Positions 43,686 to 50,861 of a DNA stretch of 64,000 bases are shown piece by piece. The notes below the pieces were generated by a model that saw only the letters and a list, made by a program, of their open reading frames with translations, did no database searches and was not told the DNA's origin. Source of the DNA: Bacteroidota bacterium (lineage in GTDB: Bacteria; Bacteroidota; Bacteroidia; Chitinophagales; Chitinophagaceae); NCBI GenBank assembly GCA_018267915.1, contig JAFDXN010000058.1:169278-233277 (forward strand), given 5' to 3'. Position 1 is the first letter of the stretch. Each line of letters begins with the position of its first letter. The translations under genes were made by a program, and so were the position numbers.

Positions 43686-44919
43686 TAAAATGCTGTTCCA
43701 GGCTTTGTTTGATAATGGCTATGCACTCGTCTACCTGTGCGCGTGTGATCACAAGTGGTGGTGCAAACCTTATTTTATCGCCATGGGTGGGTTTGGCCAG
43801 CAGGCCGTTCTCCTTCAGTTGCAGGCACAGGTCCCAGGCCGCATCCTTTTCGGGATGGTCTATCACTATCGCATTCAGCAGCCCCTTGCCGCGCACTGTC
43901 GAGATATGCGGATGGTTCAAGGCCAGCAGTTGCTCGCGGAAGTACACCCCCTGCAGCAGCGCGTTCTCGGCCATTTTTTCGTCTTTCAGCACCTGCAGCG
44001 CCGCCATCGCCACCTTGCAGGCCAGCGGGTTGCCGCCATAGGTACTGCCGTGTTCGCCCGGCTTTATGCACAGCATTATCTCGTCATCGGCCAGCACTGC
44101 CGATACTGGCATAGTGCCGCCCGATAGCGCCTTGCCCAGTATCAGTATATCCGGGCGCACGCCTTCATGGTCACAAGCCAGCATCTTGCCCGTGCGGGCC
44201 AGGCCCGTCTGTATCTCGTCGGCTATAAACAGCACATTGGCATCCTTGCATATTGCCGCAGCTTTGCTTAGGTAACCTTCATCAGGCACCACTACGCCCG
44301 CCTCGCCCTGTATAGGCTCTACCAAAAAGCCCACCACGTTCTTATCCTGCAGCGCGGCCTGCAATGCTGCTATATTATTATACTCTATCACCTCAAAACC
44401 CGGCGTATAAGGACCGAAATCCTTTTTAGAATCCGGGTCGGTACTGAAGCTGATGACCGTAATAGTACGCCCATGAAAGTTCTCCGAGCATACCAGTATC
44501 TTGGCCTTGTTCTCGGGCACGCCCTTTACCATATAGCCCCATTTACGGGCCAGCTTCAGGGCCGTTTCTACCCCCTCCACGCCCGTGTTCATGGGCAGTA
44601 CCTTATCGTAGCCAAAGAATTTGGTAATGTATTCCGTGTACTCGCCCATCAGCTCGCTATGAAAAGCGCGCGATACCAGCGTGAGCCTCTGTGCCTGTTC
44701 TATGAAAGCTGCTATGATCTTCGGGTGACAGTGCCCCTGGTTCACAGCCGAATAGGCCGAAAGGAAGTCGTAATAGCGTTTATCGTCCACGTCCCATACA
44801 TACACGCCCTCGCCGCGGCTCAAAACCACGGGCAGCGGGTGATAATTATGCGCCCCGAAACGCTCCTCTTTATCCAGGAAATAGCTCGTCTTATCCGATA
44901 AATTCGTAGTAGCTAACAT
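43678..44919 (-). CDS. rocD: ornithine aminotransferase
   Basis: The 413-residue class III aminotransferase has SAVNQGHCHPKII near residue 57, MNTGVEGVETALKLARKWGY near residue 105, VEPIQGEAGVVVPDEGYL, FIADEIQTGLARTGKM and ILGKALSGG with the PLP lysine. These match ornithine--oxo-acid transaminase, which makes glutamate semialdehyde from ornithine in arginine/ornithine use and proline synthesis. A TAAATTTG -7 box lies four bases before the ATG. Confidence 0.94.
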   Translation of the reverse strand: MLATTNLSDKTSYFLDKEERFGAHNYHPLPVVLSRGEGVYVWDVDDKRYYDFLSAYSAVNQGHCHPKIIAAFIEQAQRLTLVSRAFHSELMGEYTEYITKFFGYDKVLPMNTGVEGVETALKLARKWGYMVKGVPENKAKILVCSENFHGRTITVISFSTDPDSKKDFGPYTPGFEVIEYNNIAALQAALQDKNVVGFLVEPIQGEAGVVVPDEGYLSKAAAICKDANVLFIADEIQTGLARTGKMLACDHEGVRPDILILGKALSGGTMPVSAVLADDEIMLCIKPGEHGSTYGGNPLACKVAMAALQVLKDEKMAENALLQGVYFREQLLALNHPHISTVRGKGLLNAIVIDHPEKDAAWDLCLQLKENGLLAKPTHGDKIRFAPPLVITRAQVDECIAIIKQSLEQHFNG

Positions 44920-44923
44920 AGGA

Positions 44924-44931
44924 CAAATTTA
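44924..44931 (-). promoter_or_regulatory. -7 promoter box (TAAATTTG) of rocD
   Basis: The minus-strand TAAATTTG matches TAnnTTTG and ends four bases before the start codon, predicting an mRNA with almost no leader. Confidence 0.6.
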
Positions 44932-44983
44932 ATCATTTGGGGCGAGAGGGCTGCATGATTTTTATCACCGGCATCAATATGGC

Positions 44984-45202
44984 CTAACCGAAGACTTGCC
45001 GCGTGATGCGAACAACACAGTAGACCAGAAATACTATTAACACAATACCGATGAAGATCGTACAATACATGCCAAAATAGAAACCCGCGCCATAGTGCGT
45101 ATGGGCGTTTAACACCATAAAATTAAACGCGAAGAAATAAGCTAAATAGATACAACCAGCAAGTGCTAATACCATTGCTAATATCCAAAGGAGTATTCTC
45201 AT
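44984..45202 (-). CDS. small two-helix membrane protein
   Basis: The 72-residue protein has two hydrophobic helices (residues ~3-30 and ~40-65) separated by a short polar stretch with HTHYGAG. No family recognised. It lies between rocD and the HTH gene, on the same strand. Confidence 0.6.
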   Translation of the reverse strand: MRILLWILAMVLALAGCIYLAYFFAFNFMVLNAHTHYGAGFYFGMYCTIFIGIVLIVFLVYCVVRITRQVFG

Positions 45203-45241
45203 AGGTTGTATAGTTAGATAATCTAAGATACTACCTAAAAT

Positions 45242-46225
45242 TTATCTCGGTTTCATGCGAAATACTTTCTCGCCGATGGAATAGAGCTGACCTTCTTCTT
45301 CAGGCTTGTGTTTGTCGTTACGTTCGTTGATCTCATTCATCTTTTCGAGGAGTGTCATCAGGCGCTCGAGGTCTTCCGGTGAGATATTTGGTTTATAATC
45401 GTTTTTACTTGTTTCCGGCGGTTTTATAATTACCGATTGACCGGCAATTTCGACTGTACCCAGCAGCTTTTCAGATTGATTTTCAGTAGGTTTCGCCGTT
45501 GATTCATAATTACCGATAATTACCGATCCGGAATTTTCACCCGTAACGGTGGTACCGGCTTCGCCTGCATTATCGTGAGATTGCTTCGGCGCGCCAGACC
45601 CGGTGGCCGCGCCAGCTTCTCGCAATGACGCGAGGGGAAAATCAACCAAAGGCTGCGGTTCGCTTAGTTCAGTTTCTTGTACGTTATCGTGATATTGCGT
45701 CGTACCTCGCCCGTCTTCACTGCGGGCAGGCAATGAGGCGAGTGTGGGTTCTTCATATTCTATGTCGTATGGGTGAAAGCCGGCAACCGATTGGGATTTG
45801 AGGAAGCCATCGGCATAGTCGGTGATGGTTTGAAGGATCTCCATGTTTTTAGGTCCCACCCATTCGAGGAATTTTTGCATTAACTCCATGTACTCAGGCT
45901 GCGTGTGCTTTTTCTTGGAACGCTCGATGGTGAGCATCATCTTTCTAATGATCTCGGACTCCTGCAATGTGGGGTAGCGCTTGCCGGGTGGCCGGCTACG
46001 GATATCATCGTTCAACTCCTGTACGTGAGCGTAAAAGTTCTCGATGATCATTGAAGGCATGAGGCGAGAGGCGGAACGGAGGCGATGCCAGTCGCCTGCC
46101 TTGGTCCACAAATAAAGTGTTTTATCGGAGACGCCTACTTCTTCGGCGATCTCGCCCTGTGTTTTATTGGTTTGAAAAAATAGGCCACGCGCCTGCAGGT
46201 GCTTCTGCTCGTTGACTGTTTTCAT
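45242..46225 (-). CDS. helix-turn-helix protein with repeat-derived linker
   Basis: The 327-residue protein begins with a helix-turn-helix (QGEIAEEVGVSDKTLYLWTK, residues ~23-42) like that of phage terminase small subunits and YfeC-type DNA-binding proteins, then a helical core to about residue 155 and a charged C-terminal helix (DLERLMTLLEKMNEINERND). Residues ~165-275 look unlike protein: they are translations of dispersed hairpin repeats, with internal copies LASLPARSEDGRGTTQYHDN and LASLREAGAATGSGAPKQSH. No other phage genes are nearby. It may be a former phage-type regulator kept in the genome. Confidence 0.72.
   Translation of the reverse strand: MKTVNEQKHLQARGLFFQTNKTQGEIAEEVGVSDKTLYLWTKAGDWHRLRSASRLMPSMIIENFYAHVQELNDDIRSRPPGKRYPTLQESEIIRKMMLTIERSKKKHTQPEYMELMQKFLEWVGPKNMEILQTITDYADGFLKSQSVAGFHPYDIEYEEPTLASLPARSEDGRGTTQYHDNVQETELSEPQPLVDFPLASLREAGAATGSGAPKQSHDNAGEAGTTVTGENSGSVIIGNYESTAKPTENQSEKLLGTVEIAGQSVIIKPPETSKNDYKPNISPEDLERLMTLLEKMNEINERNDKHKPEEEGQLYSIGEKVFRMKPR
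45425..45745. repeat. dispersed repeats inside a coding gene
   Basis: Two kinds are embedded. One has TCGTGAGATTGCTTCGG... to ...CGCAATGACGCGAGG (45571-45635), with a decayed second copy from 45684 to 45742. The other is the ATAATTACCGAT motif (about 45427-45440, 45505-45530), shared with the 606-664 region. They keep the frame open on the minus strand. Confidence 0.6.
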
Positions 46226-46426
46226 AAGTGAAGGTTTAGTTGAATAAGTTGATCCGGTTGACTAGTTGATAAGTTTTAAAGGTTAAAAAATATAAAAACC
46301 GGCACAAAGGTACGATGGTGAGAAAGGGAGTTGCAAATAATGATATCCACATTTTTTGCTTGTGGGGGAAGGCACAAGAACGCGTGGCTACAAAGCTAAG
46401 CTGCATTCTTGCGCCAACAGGGAGCA

Positions 46427-46456
46427 TGATGCTGAAATAAATTCAGCAGGACGGAG
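46427..46456. repeat. REP-like hairpin repeat, copy c (divergent)
   Basis: ATGCTGAAATAAATTCAGCA followed by GGACGG has the same layout as the other copies but with CTGAA/TTCAG arms. Confidence 0.5.
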
Positions 46457-46468
46457 AACCAAAAACGG

Positions 46469-46801
46469 TCAGCGCTTCGCGCGTTTATCCATCAATTCAT
46501 CCAGCTTTTTCAACTTGCCGGCCCAGAACTTATCATACTCATCGATCCAACTCTGCAACTCATCGAAGCCCTCTTTATTCAAAGTACAATGCCGCTCCCT
46601 GCCAATGTCCTCAATAGCTATGAAACCCGCCAACGATAATAACTTGATGTGCTTGGACACGGCGGGCCGGCTCATGTCGAAGTGTTCGGCCAGTGCATTG
46701 ATGCTCATGCGTTCCTTGCTGAGCAGTTGCAGCATGTACCGCCTGCCGGGGTCGGCAATGGCCTGGAAGATATCAGCCTGCTGCATAACTCCTCCTTTCA
46801 T
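46469..46801 (-). CDS. ArsR-family transcriptional regulator
   Basis: The 110-residue protein is a winged-helix repressor: QADIFQAIADPGRRYMLQLL, then the recognition helix region INALAEHFDMSRPAVSKHIK, then LNKEGFDELQSWIDEYDKFW. No metal-binding cysteines are seen. It belongs to the ArsR type usually paired with an SRPBCC (AHSA1) gene, and here it overlaps that gene by 29 bases (or by 14 with start at 46786). It probably controls the shared promoter through the palindromes at 47229-47270. Confidence 0.92.
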   Translation of the reverse strand: MKGGVMQQADIFQAIADPGRRYMLQLLSKERMSINALAEHFDMSRPAVSKHIKLLSLAGFIAIEDIGRERHCTLNKEGFDELQSWIDEYDKFWAGKLKKLDELMDKRAKR

Positions 46802-47222
46802 TGATGCGTTTGCTAATGCGTTTAAGAATGCGCTGCCAGCCCTTGCCCATCACCAGGAATGGGATGAAATTGCGCATGCCGCGGAAGCCGCTATGCTCCA
46901 ATTGCAACTCAGTGCCACCCTCCACCGGGCGCAGCGTCCAGGTGACTACGGAATCAAGCGTTATTCTGCCCTTGCCCGGTCCGCCGCGCCAAGAGTAAGA
47001 GAGTTTTTCATTGGGCACCAACTCCAGCACCTCGCAATATACATTGCCATCGAAACCGACCCTGATGCGCGGTGCAGCATGAAAGCTGAACTTGTGGCCG
47101 ACGAGCGGCTTAAAATCATTCTTCATGAGCCACTGTGCCAGCAGTTCGGAATCGGTAAGAAATTCCCAAACCGTCTCTACGGGATGCGGGTAAAAATAGC
47201 TGTGCCTGATCGTTCGTTCCAT
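46773..47222 (-). CDS. SRPBCC (AHSA1/START-like) protein
   Basis: The 149-residue protein has the START-like fold: HSYFYPHPVETVWEFLTDSE at the N-terminus, KFSFHAAPRIR, YSWRGGPGKGRITLDSVVTW and GGTELQLEHSGFR. It carries a hydrophobic pocket for an unknown ligand. It is the first gene of an operon with the ArsR-type regulator, a pairing common in bacteria, and its promoter contains two palindromic operator candidates. Confidence 0.9.
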   Translation of the reverse strand: MERTIRHSYFYPHPVETVWEFLTDSELLAQWLMKNDFKPLVGHKFSFHAAPRIRVGFDGNVYCEVLELVPNEKLSYSWRGGPGKGRITLDSVVTWTLRPVEGGTELQLEHSGFRGMRNFIPFLVMGKGWQRILKRISKRINERRSYAAG

Positions 47223-47228
47223 AATCGC

Positions 47229-47244
47229 GTAACTTTTAAGTTAC
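47229..47244. promoter_or_regulatory. palindromic operator candidate 1
   Basis: GTAACTTTTAAGTTAC, with 7-bp arms GTAACTT/AAGTTAC, lies six bases upstream of the SRPBCC start codon and just downstream of the -7 box. Confidence 0.75.
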
Positions 47245-47245
47245 A

Positions 47246-47253
47246 CAAATATA
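47246..47253 (-). promoter_or_regulatory. -7 promoter box (TATATTTG) of the SRPBCC-arsR operon
   Basis: TATATTTG on the minus strand fits TAnnTTTG and sits exactly between the two palindromes, so a bound repressor would block it. Confidence 0.7.
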
Positions 47254-47254
47254 A

Positions 47255-47270
47255 GTAACTTTTTAGTTAC
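47255..47270. promoter_or_regulatory. palindromic operator candidate 2
   Basis: GTAACTTTTTAGTTAC, with 6-bp arms, is centred 26 bp from the first palindrome, about two and a half helical turns away. Confidence 0.75.
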
Positions 47271-47339
47271 TCGAAATATTTTTTGGGAAAGCCGTGAATG
47301 AAAAGCTGAGGTGCCTTGATTAAGCTGACCCATCGCGAG

Positions 47340-47369
47340 CGAGGTCCCGAAATAAATTCGGGATGACGA
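47340..47369. repeat. REP-like hairpin repeat, copy d
   Basis: GAGGTCCCGAAATAAATTCG then GGATGACGA: the CCCGAA/TTCGGG form in the opposite orientation to copy b. Confidence 0.7.
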
Positions 47370-47391
47370 AGGAAGCACATATCAATCGGGA

Positions 47392-47422
47392 GCGAGGTCC
47401 AGAAATAATTTCGGGATGACCG
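47392..47422. repeat. REP-like hairpin repeat, copy e
   Basis: GAGGTCCAGAAATAATTTCG then GGATGACCG: a slightly decayed copy, same orientation as copy d. Confidence 0.65.
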
Positions 47423-47444
47423 CGGGAGGGCGTGCCAGCCGAGA

Positions 47445-47475
47445 GCAAAGCCTTGAAACAAGTTCAGGATGACGA
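47445..47475. repeat. REP-like hairpin repeat, copy f
   Basis: CAAAGCCTTGAAACAAGTTC then AGGATGACGA: the CTTGAA/TTCAGG form, reverse orientation to copy a. Confidence 0.65.
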
Positions 47476-47517
47476 CGGAAGATTGACGATATTTGAACTA
47501 TTAAAACAAGAAGATAA

Positions 47518-47907
47518 ATGCCACAGACTACAGGAGAATTTACGGTGAACCTGGTGCCGCAGACTGACAGGGAAATACCCGGCCTGGGCCGCATGACCAT
47601 AGATAAACAATTCACAGGAGGGCTGGAAGGCTCATCGCAGGGCCAAATGATCAGTGCCACTACTGATGTAAAGGGGTCGGCAGTATACTCAGCCATAGAA
47701 CGTGTAACGGGTACACTTGAGGGCAAGAAAGGCAGCTTTATACTACAGCACACGGGCATCATGGACCGCGGCAACCCATCGTTAACGGTTAATATCGTGC
47801 GCGATTCAGGGACGGATGAATTAAAGGGTATCAGCGGCTCACTGGTCATCCGTATGGAGGACGGGAAACACTACTATGATATGGACTATACAATAAGCGA
47901 GGACTAG
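47518..47907 (+). CDS. DUF3224 family protein
   Basis: The 129-residue protein matches DUF3224: GLGRMTIDKQFTGGLEGSSQ, ERVTGTLEGKKGSFILQHTG and the acidic end YYDMDYTISED. It has a small beta-barrel fold similar to allene-oxide-cyclase-like proteins. No function is established. It is convergent with the potassium channel gene. Confidence 0.88.
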   Translation: MPQTTGEFTVNLVPQTDREIPGLGRMTIDKQFTGGLEGSSQGQMISATTDVKGSAVYSAIERVTGTLEGKKGSFILQHTGIMDRGNPSLTVNIVRDSGTDELKGISGSLVIRMEDGKHYYDMDYTISED

Positions 47908-47934
47908 CCGGTAATAACCTGGCGAGTCCGAAGG

Positions 47935-48936
47935 TTAACTGTTAGTCAGTGCATCCAGGTCCGCAAGGTTGAGTTCCGGTTCGGGAACGGCGGCTGGCTC
48001 ATGGGCATTTATCTTGTCCAGTTCCAAAACCGTATGGCTGCCATCTTCGGCCCGGTGGAACATAGGCAGGAAACGTGCGCCGTATACCAACTCGTTTATA
48101 GTGTAAGATGTGCGTTGCTGCACGGTGTTGGAAAAATGATCGTCGAAGGCCTTGACGGCAACGATGAGCTCAACGCGGGAGTCGAGCAGGTCTTGTTTGG
48201 TATAACCTGCAAGTGGGCTGTTCTCATCGAGCGGATGAACGACGGTCCAGCTAAGGGCCAGGGAATTTACTTTGGTGTATTCCAGTTTAAGGCTGTAAAA
48301 ATGTGTAAGTTCCCGGTCTTTTTCCTTTACATGCACGGCGGCTGTGACCATGGCTTCGGCGTCGGTAAGGTGATTGTTTTTGTAGGTCGCCATGCGGAAC
48401 ATCAAGGCACGGCCACCCCTGTAAGGGGCCACGAGTGCATTTTCGCTGAATATAAGGTATGCACGGGGACGCGTAAAGCGCCCGTAAAGCATGCCGGTAA
48501 CAATGGCGAAGGCCAGGATGCCCACAAAAGACTCTGTAGATGCTACAAAGCTGGTAGCAATGCTATGCGGCGCTACGTGACCATAGCCCACGGTAGTAAG
48601 GGTCTGTGAGCTGAAAAAGAAGGCATCGAGGAAGCGGTGAAATTCGGAGTCATGACCATCGATACCCATTAGCTGGTCGACACCGATGAGGTAATAAATG
48701 CTTGCAAAAAGCAGGTTGGTAAAGGTGTAAAACAGGAGGATGCTGATCCAGAATTTAGCACGAGACATGCGCAGCAGTGTATGAAACCAACTAATGCGCT
48801 CCCAAAAGGGCATGCCCGTTTTGCGAAGGTTGGTGCTACCATCTTTATTGGTCAGCCTGCCGCCCTCGACATTACTGTTAGGGCCAAAGCCGGAGTTATC
48901 AATATTGTTCACCTTAACCTTGCGTGGTGTGCTCAT
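47935..48936 (-). CDS. inward-rectifier potassium channel (KirBac-like)
   Basis: The 333-residue protein has TM1 (FWISILLFYTFTNLLFASIY), a pore helix with the selectivity filter TLTTVGYGHVAP near residue 115, TM2 (VGILAFAIVTGMLYGRF) and a C-terminal cytoplasmic immunoglobulin-like domain (FSENALVAPYRGGRALMFRM onwards). This is the KirBac layout; such channels pass K+ and respond to membrane lipids. The first 22 bases overlap the flippase gene, so it is the last gene of the YfhO operon. An odd polar N-terminal extension (residues 1-40) precedes the slide helix. Confidence 0.92.
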   Translation of the reverse strand: MSTPRKVKVNNIDNSGFGPNSNVEGGRLTNKDGSTNLRKTGMPFWERISWFHTLLRMSRAKFWISILLFYTFTNLLFASIYYLIGVDQLMGIDGHDSEFHRFLDAFFFSSQTLTTVGYGHVAPHSIATSFVASTESFVGILAFAIVTGMLYGRFTRPRAYLIFSENALVAPYRGGRALMFRMATYKNNHLTDAEAMVTAAVHVKEKDRELTHFYSLKLEYTKVNSLALSWTVVHPLDENSPLAGYTKQDLLDSRVELIVAVKAFDDHFSNTVQQRTSYTINELVYGARFLPMFHRAEDGSHTVLELDKINAHEPAAVPEPELNLADLDALTNS

Positions 48937-50353
48937 TCTCAGCCTGCTTTACGAGTTCCAGACGCAGCGCCAACAATATGGCAACTACGGTTATTATACA
49001 ACCTAAAGTTAGCACAATTACCGGGCTTAAGTAGCGTGAAAGAAGATAGTGAAATACTATAAAGACAAAGAAAAAAACAATGAGCTTTGCCGTCCAGTCG
49101 CGCAAAGGAACAATATTAAGAACGGAGGTATTCAGTATCCTGGCAGTGTGATAGAGGTAATAAGCCGCTTGCAGCCATGTACTTATAGTAAAAGCGAGGG
49201 CGAGGCCCGGCAAGCCCATTAAACGATATAGCGGGTACATCAGGGCGCAGGCAATGACCAAATCGCCAATCGCGCCGATATTAATAAGATGGCCTTTGTG
49301 CCGGTTTTGCATAACAGTAGTGAAGTTGTACGCACGCAAGGGGACCACAAAAAGTGCTGCAAGGAAAATGGGTACCGACTCGTGGTATTTGTGTTTATAG
49401 ATAACGTCAAAGATGTCGTGGCGAAAGAACAACAGAAAGAAAAACAAAGGAAAGACAATGGCTGAAAGCAAGCGCCCTGACCTCAGATTGAGATCAATGG
49501 CATGCTTATCATCATCTTTTCTGTCGGCAAGGCTTATAAGCGCTGCGCTACCTGCTGCACTTAAGATAAGTGGTAAAAACGGGATATCGTTGGAACCATT
49601 GAAATAGATTGCGGACAATGCAGCGGTAAGAAAAAGCGATACTAATAACTTATCAATCCACTTGAAAGTAATCTGTGAAATATCGTAGAACATCATGTGC
49701 CGCCATAACTGTTGTGAGGCCTGCAGCGACAGCGTACTTTCGTCGGCAGGCACAATGCGTGCAGCTTGTTTGAAGACCATATTTACATATACTGCCAGAC
49801 GGATAATGGCTATGACAAGCAGACCGACAAATAATTTGTCCAGAGACTGCCCGGTGTACAGGATATACCAGTGCAAGAAACAGAAAAAGAAAGCGTAAGC
49901 GCCATTAACGATGGCAACGAAGCGAAAACTTCTGCAAACGATCAAAAACGTTTCGATGATAGCGGAAGCGGAAAAGACCAACAAAAAAATAAATGAAGTA
50001 AGAAAACCGGCAGCGCCAGCATATGACTGCATAGCGGCAAACATAAAAGCGGCCGCCATGACCCAGACCGAGTACAGAATAAAATTTAGTTTTTTTATGC
50101 GGCGAAAAAGCGCCATAAGTACCGGGGCCGTGTAGGTGGGTATGAATGCGTGGATGCCTGCACAGGCGACGGCAGTGAGCAAGGGTAACTGTGCCCAAAA
50201 ACTTATGTATTTACCATTCAGATCAAGGCTGAGCTGCCTGCTGTAATAGATAGCCGCCAGTGCACTCGCCAATGCAGGGAGGAACCTGATGAGGAAAATG
50301 AACAGGGATTGCCCGAAAAACGAATTACTTTTTGCTTGCTGCAAAAGCTTCAC
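48914..50353 (-). CDS. polysaccharide flippase (MOP superfamily)
   Basis: The 479-residue protein has about twelve to fourteen transmembrane helices and N-terminal FGQSLFIFLIRFLPALASAL, the pattern of Wzx-like lipid-linked sugar flippases. Its middle part (QLWRHMMFYDISQITFKWID) matches the second half-repeat of such transporters. It should move lipid-linked oligosaccharide across the inner membrane. It overlaps the acetyltransferase gene by 29 bases and the K+ channel gene by 23. Confidence 0.82.
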   Translation of the reverse strand: MKLLQQAKSNSFFGQSLFIFLIRFLPALASALAAIYYSRQLSLDLNGKYISFWAQLPLLTAVACAGIHAFIPTYTAPVLMALFRRIKKLNFILYSVWVMAAAFMFAAMQSYAGAAGFLTSFIFLLVFSASAIIETFLIVCRSFRFVAIVNGAYAFFFCFLHWYILYTGQSLDKLFVGLLVIAIIRLAVYVNMVFKQAARIVPADESTLSLQASQQLWRHMMFYDISQITFKWIDKLLVSLFLTAALSAIYFNGSNDIPFLPLILSAAGSAALISLADRKDDDKHAIDLNLRSGRLLSAIVFPLFFFLLFFRHDIFDVIYKHKYHESVPIFLAALFVVPLRAYNFTTVMQNRHKGHLINIGAIGDLVIACALMYPLYRLMGLPGLALAFTISTWLQAAYYLYHTARILNTSVLNIVPLRDWTAKLIVFFFVFIVFHYLLSRYLSPVIVLTLGCIITVVAILLALRLELVKQAENEHTTQG

Positions 50354-50861
50354 ACTCTGTCCTGTTTAGTTGTTTAATAAGCCTGGCCGGGTTTCCCGCT
50401 ATCACGCAGTAGCCATCAGGGAAACCAGAAGTAACTATTGCGCCTGCGCCGACGATCGTAAAATCGCCAAGCGTGACACCCGGTAGAACAACAGCACCCA
50501 TACCTAACCAACAATGTTTACCAATTACTATGGCAGCAGCGGGTGAATGCTTTTCATTGTCAATAAAATCATGGTTAGCCGAAACTATCCCCACATTAGG
50601 CCCAATGTTAGTATAATCGCCAATTGAGACACCATTTTGGGCGTTGATGTATACACAAGGCGAATCGCCTGGGTAAGTGCCTTTCCCGACAACCAACCTG
50701 CCGGGTACATGAATCGTGCTTGTATGATGCACTGCCCATTTAACGCCGGCATTTTGCCTCAGGACCCTGCGGAACCAAAAATCCATAAGGTAAAAGCCAA
50801 TACTCATCTCTTCCCTTAAACGGAAAGACCTGCGTAATAAGTATGGTAAACCCTTACTCAT
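50325..50861 (-). CDS. hexapeptide-repeat acyltransferase
   Basis: From ATG 50861 (MSKGLPYLLRRSFRL) the protein has 178 residues; a longer frame to 50924 would run deep into the YfhO gene. It shows left-handed beta-helix repeats: GVSIGDYTNIGPNVGIVSAN, IVIGKHCWLGMGAVVLPGVT with an Asn-His at NHDFID as the acetyl-CoA site, and VGAGAIVTSGFPDGYCVIAG with NPARLIKQL at the end. It likely O-acetylates a sugar of the glycan handled by the neighbouring flippase. Confidence 0.88.
   Translation of the reverse strand: MSKGLPYLLRRSFRLREEMSIGFYLMDFWFRRVLRQNAGVKWAVHHTSTIHVPGRLVVGKGTYPGDSPCVYINAQNGVSIGDYTNIGPNVGIVSANHDFIDNEKHSPAAAIVIGKHCWLGMGAVVLPGVTLGDFTIVGAGAIVTSGFPDGYCVIAGNPARLIKQLNRTECEAFAASKK

Noticed and set aside
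45242..46225. A prophage terminase small subunit, hence a prophage
   Set aside because: Only the HTH resembles terminase small subunits; no large terminase, portal, capsid, integrase or attachment repeat is nearby.
46356..47258. 300-codon plus-strand frame
   Set aside because: It lies opposite the ArsR and SRPBCC genes, which have clear family motifs; it is an antisense shadow.
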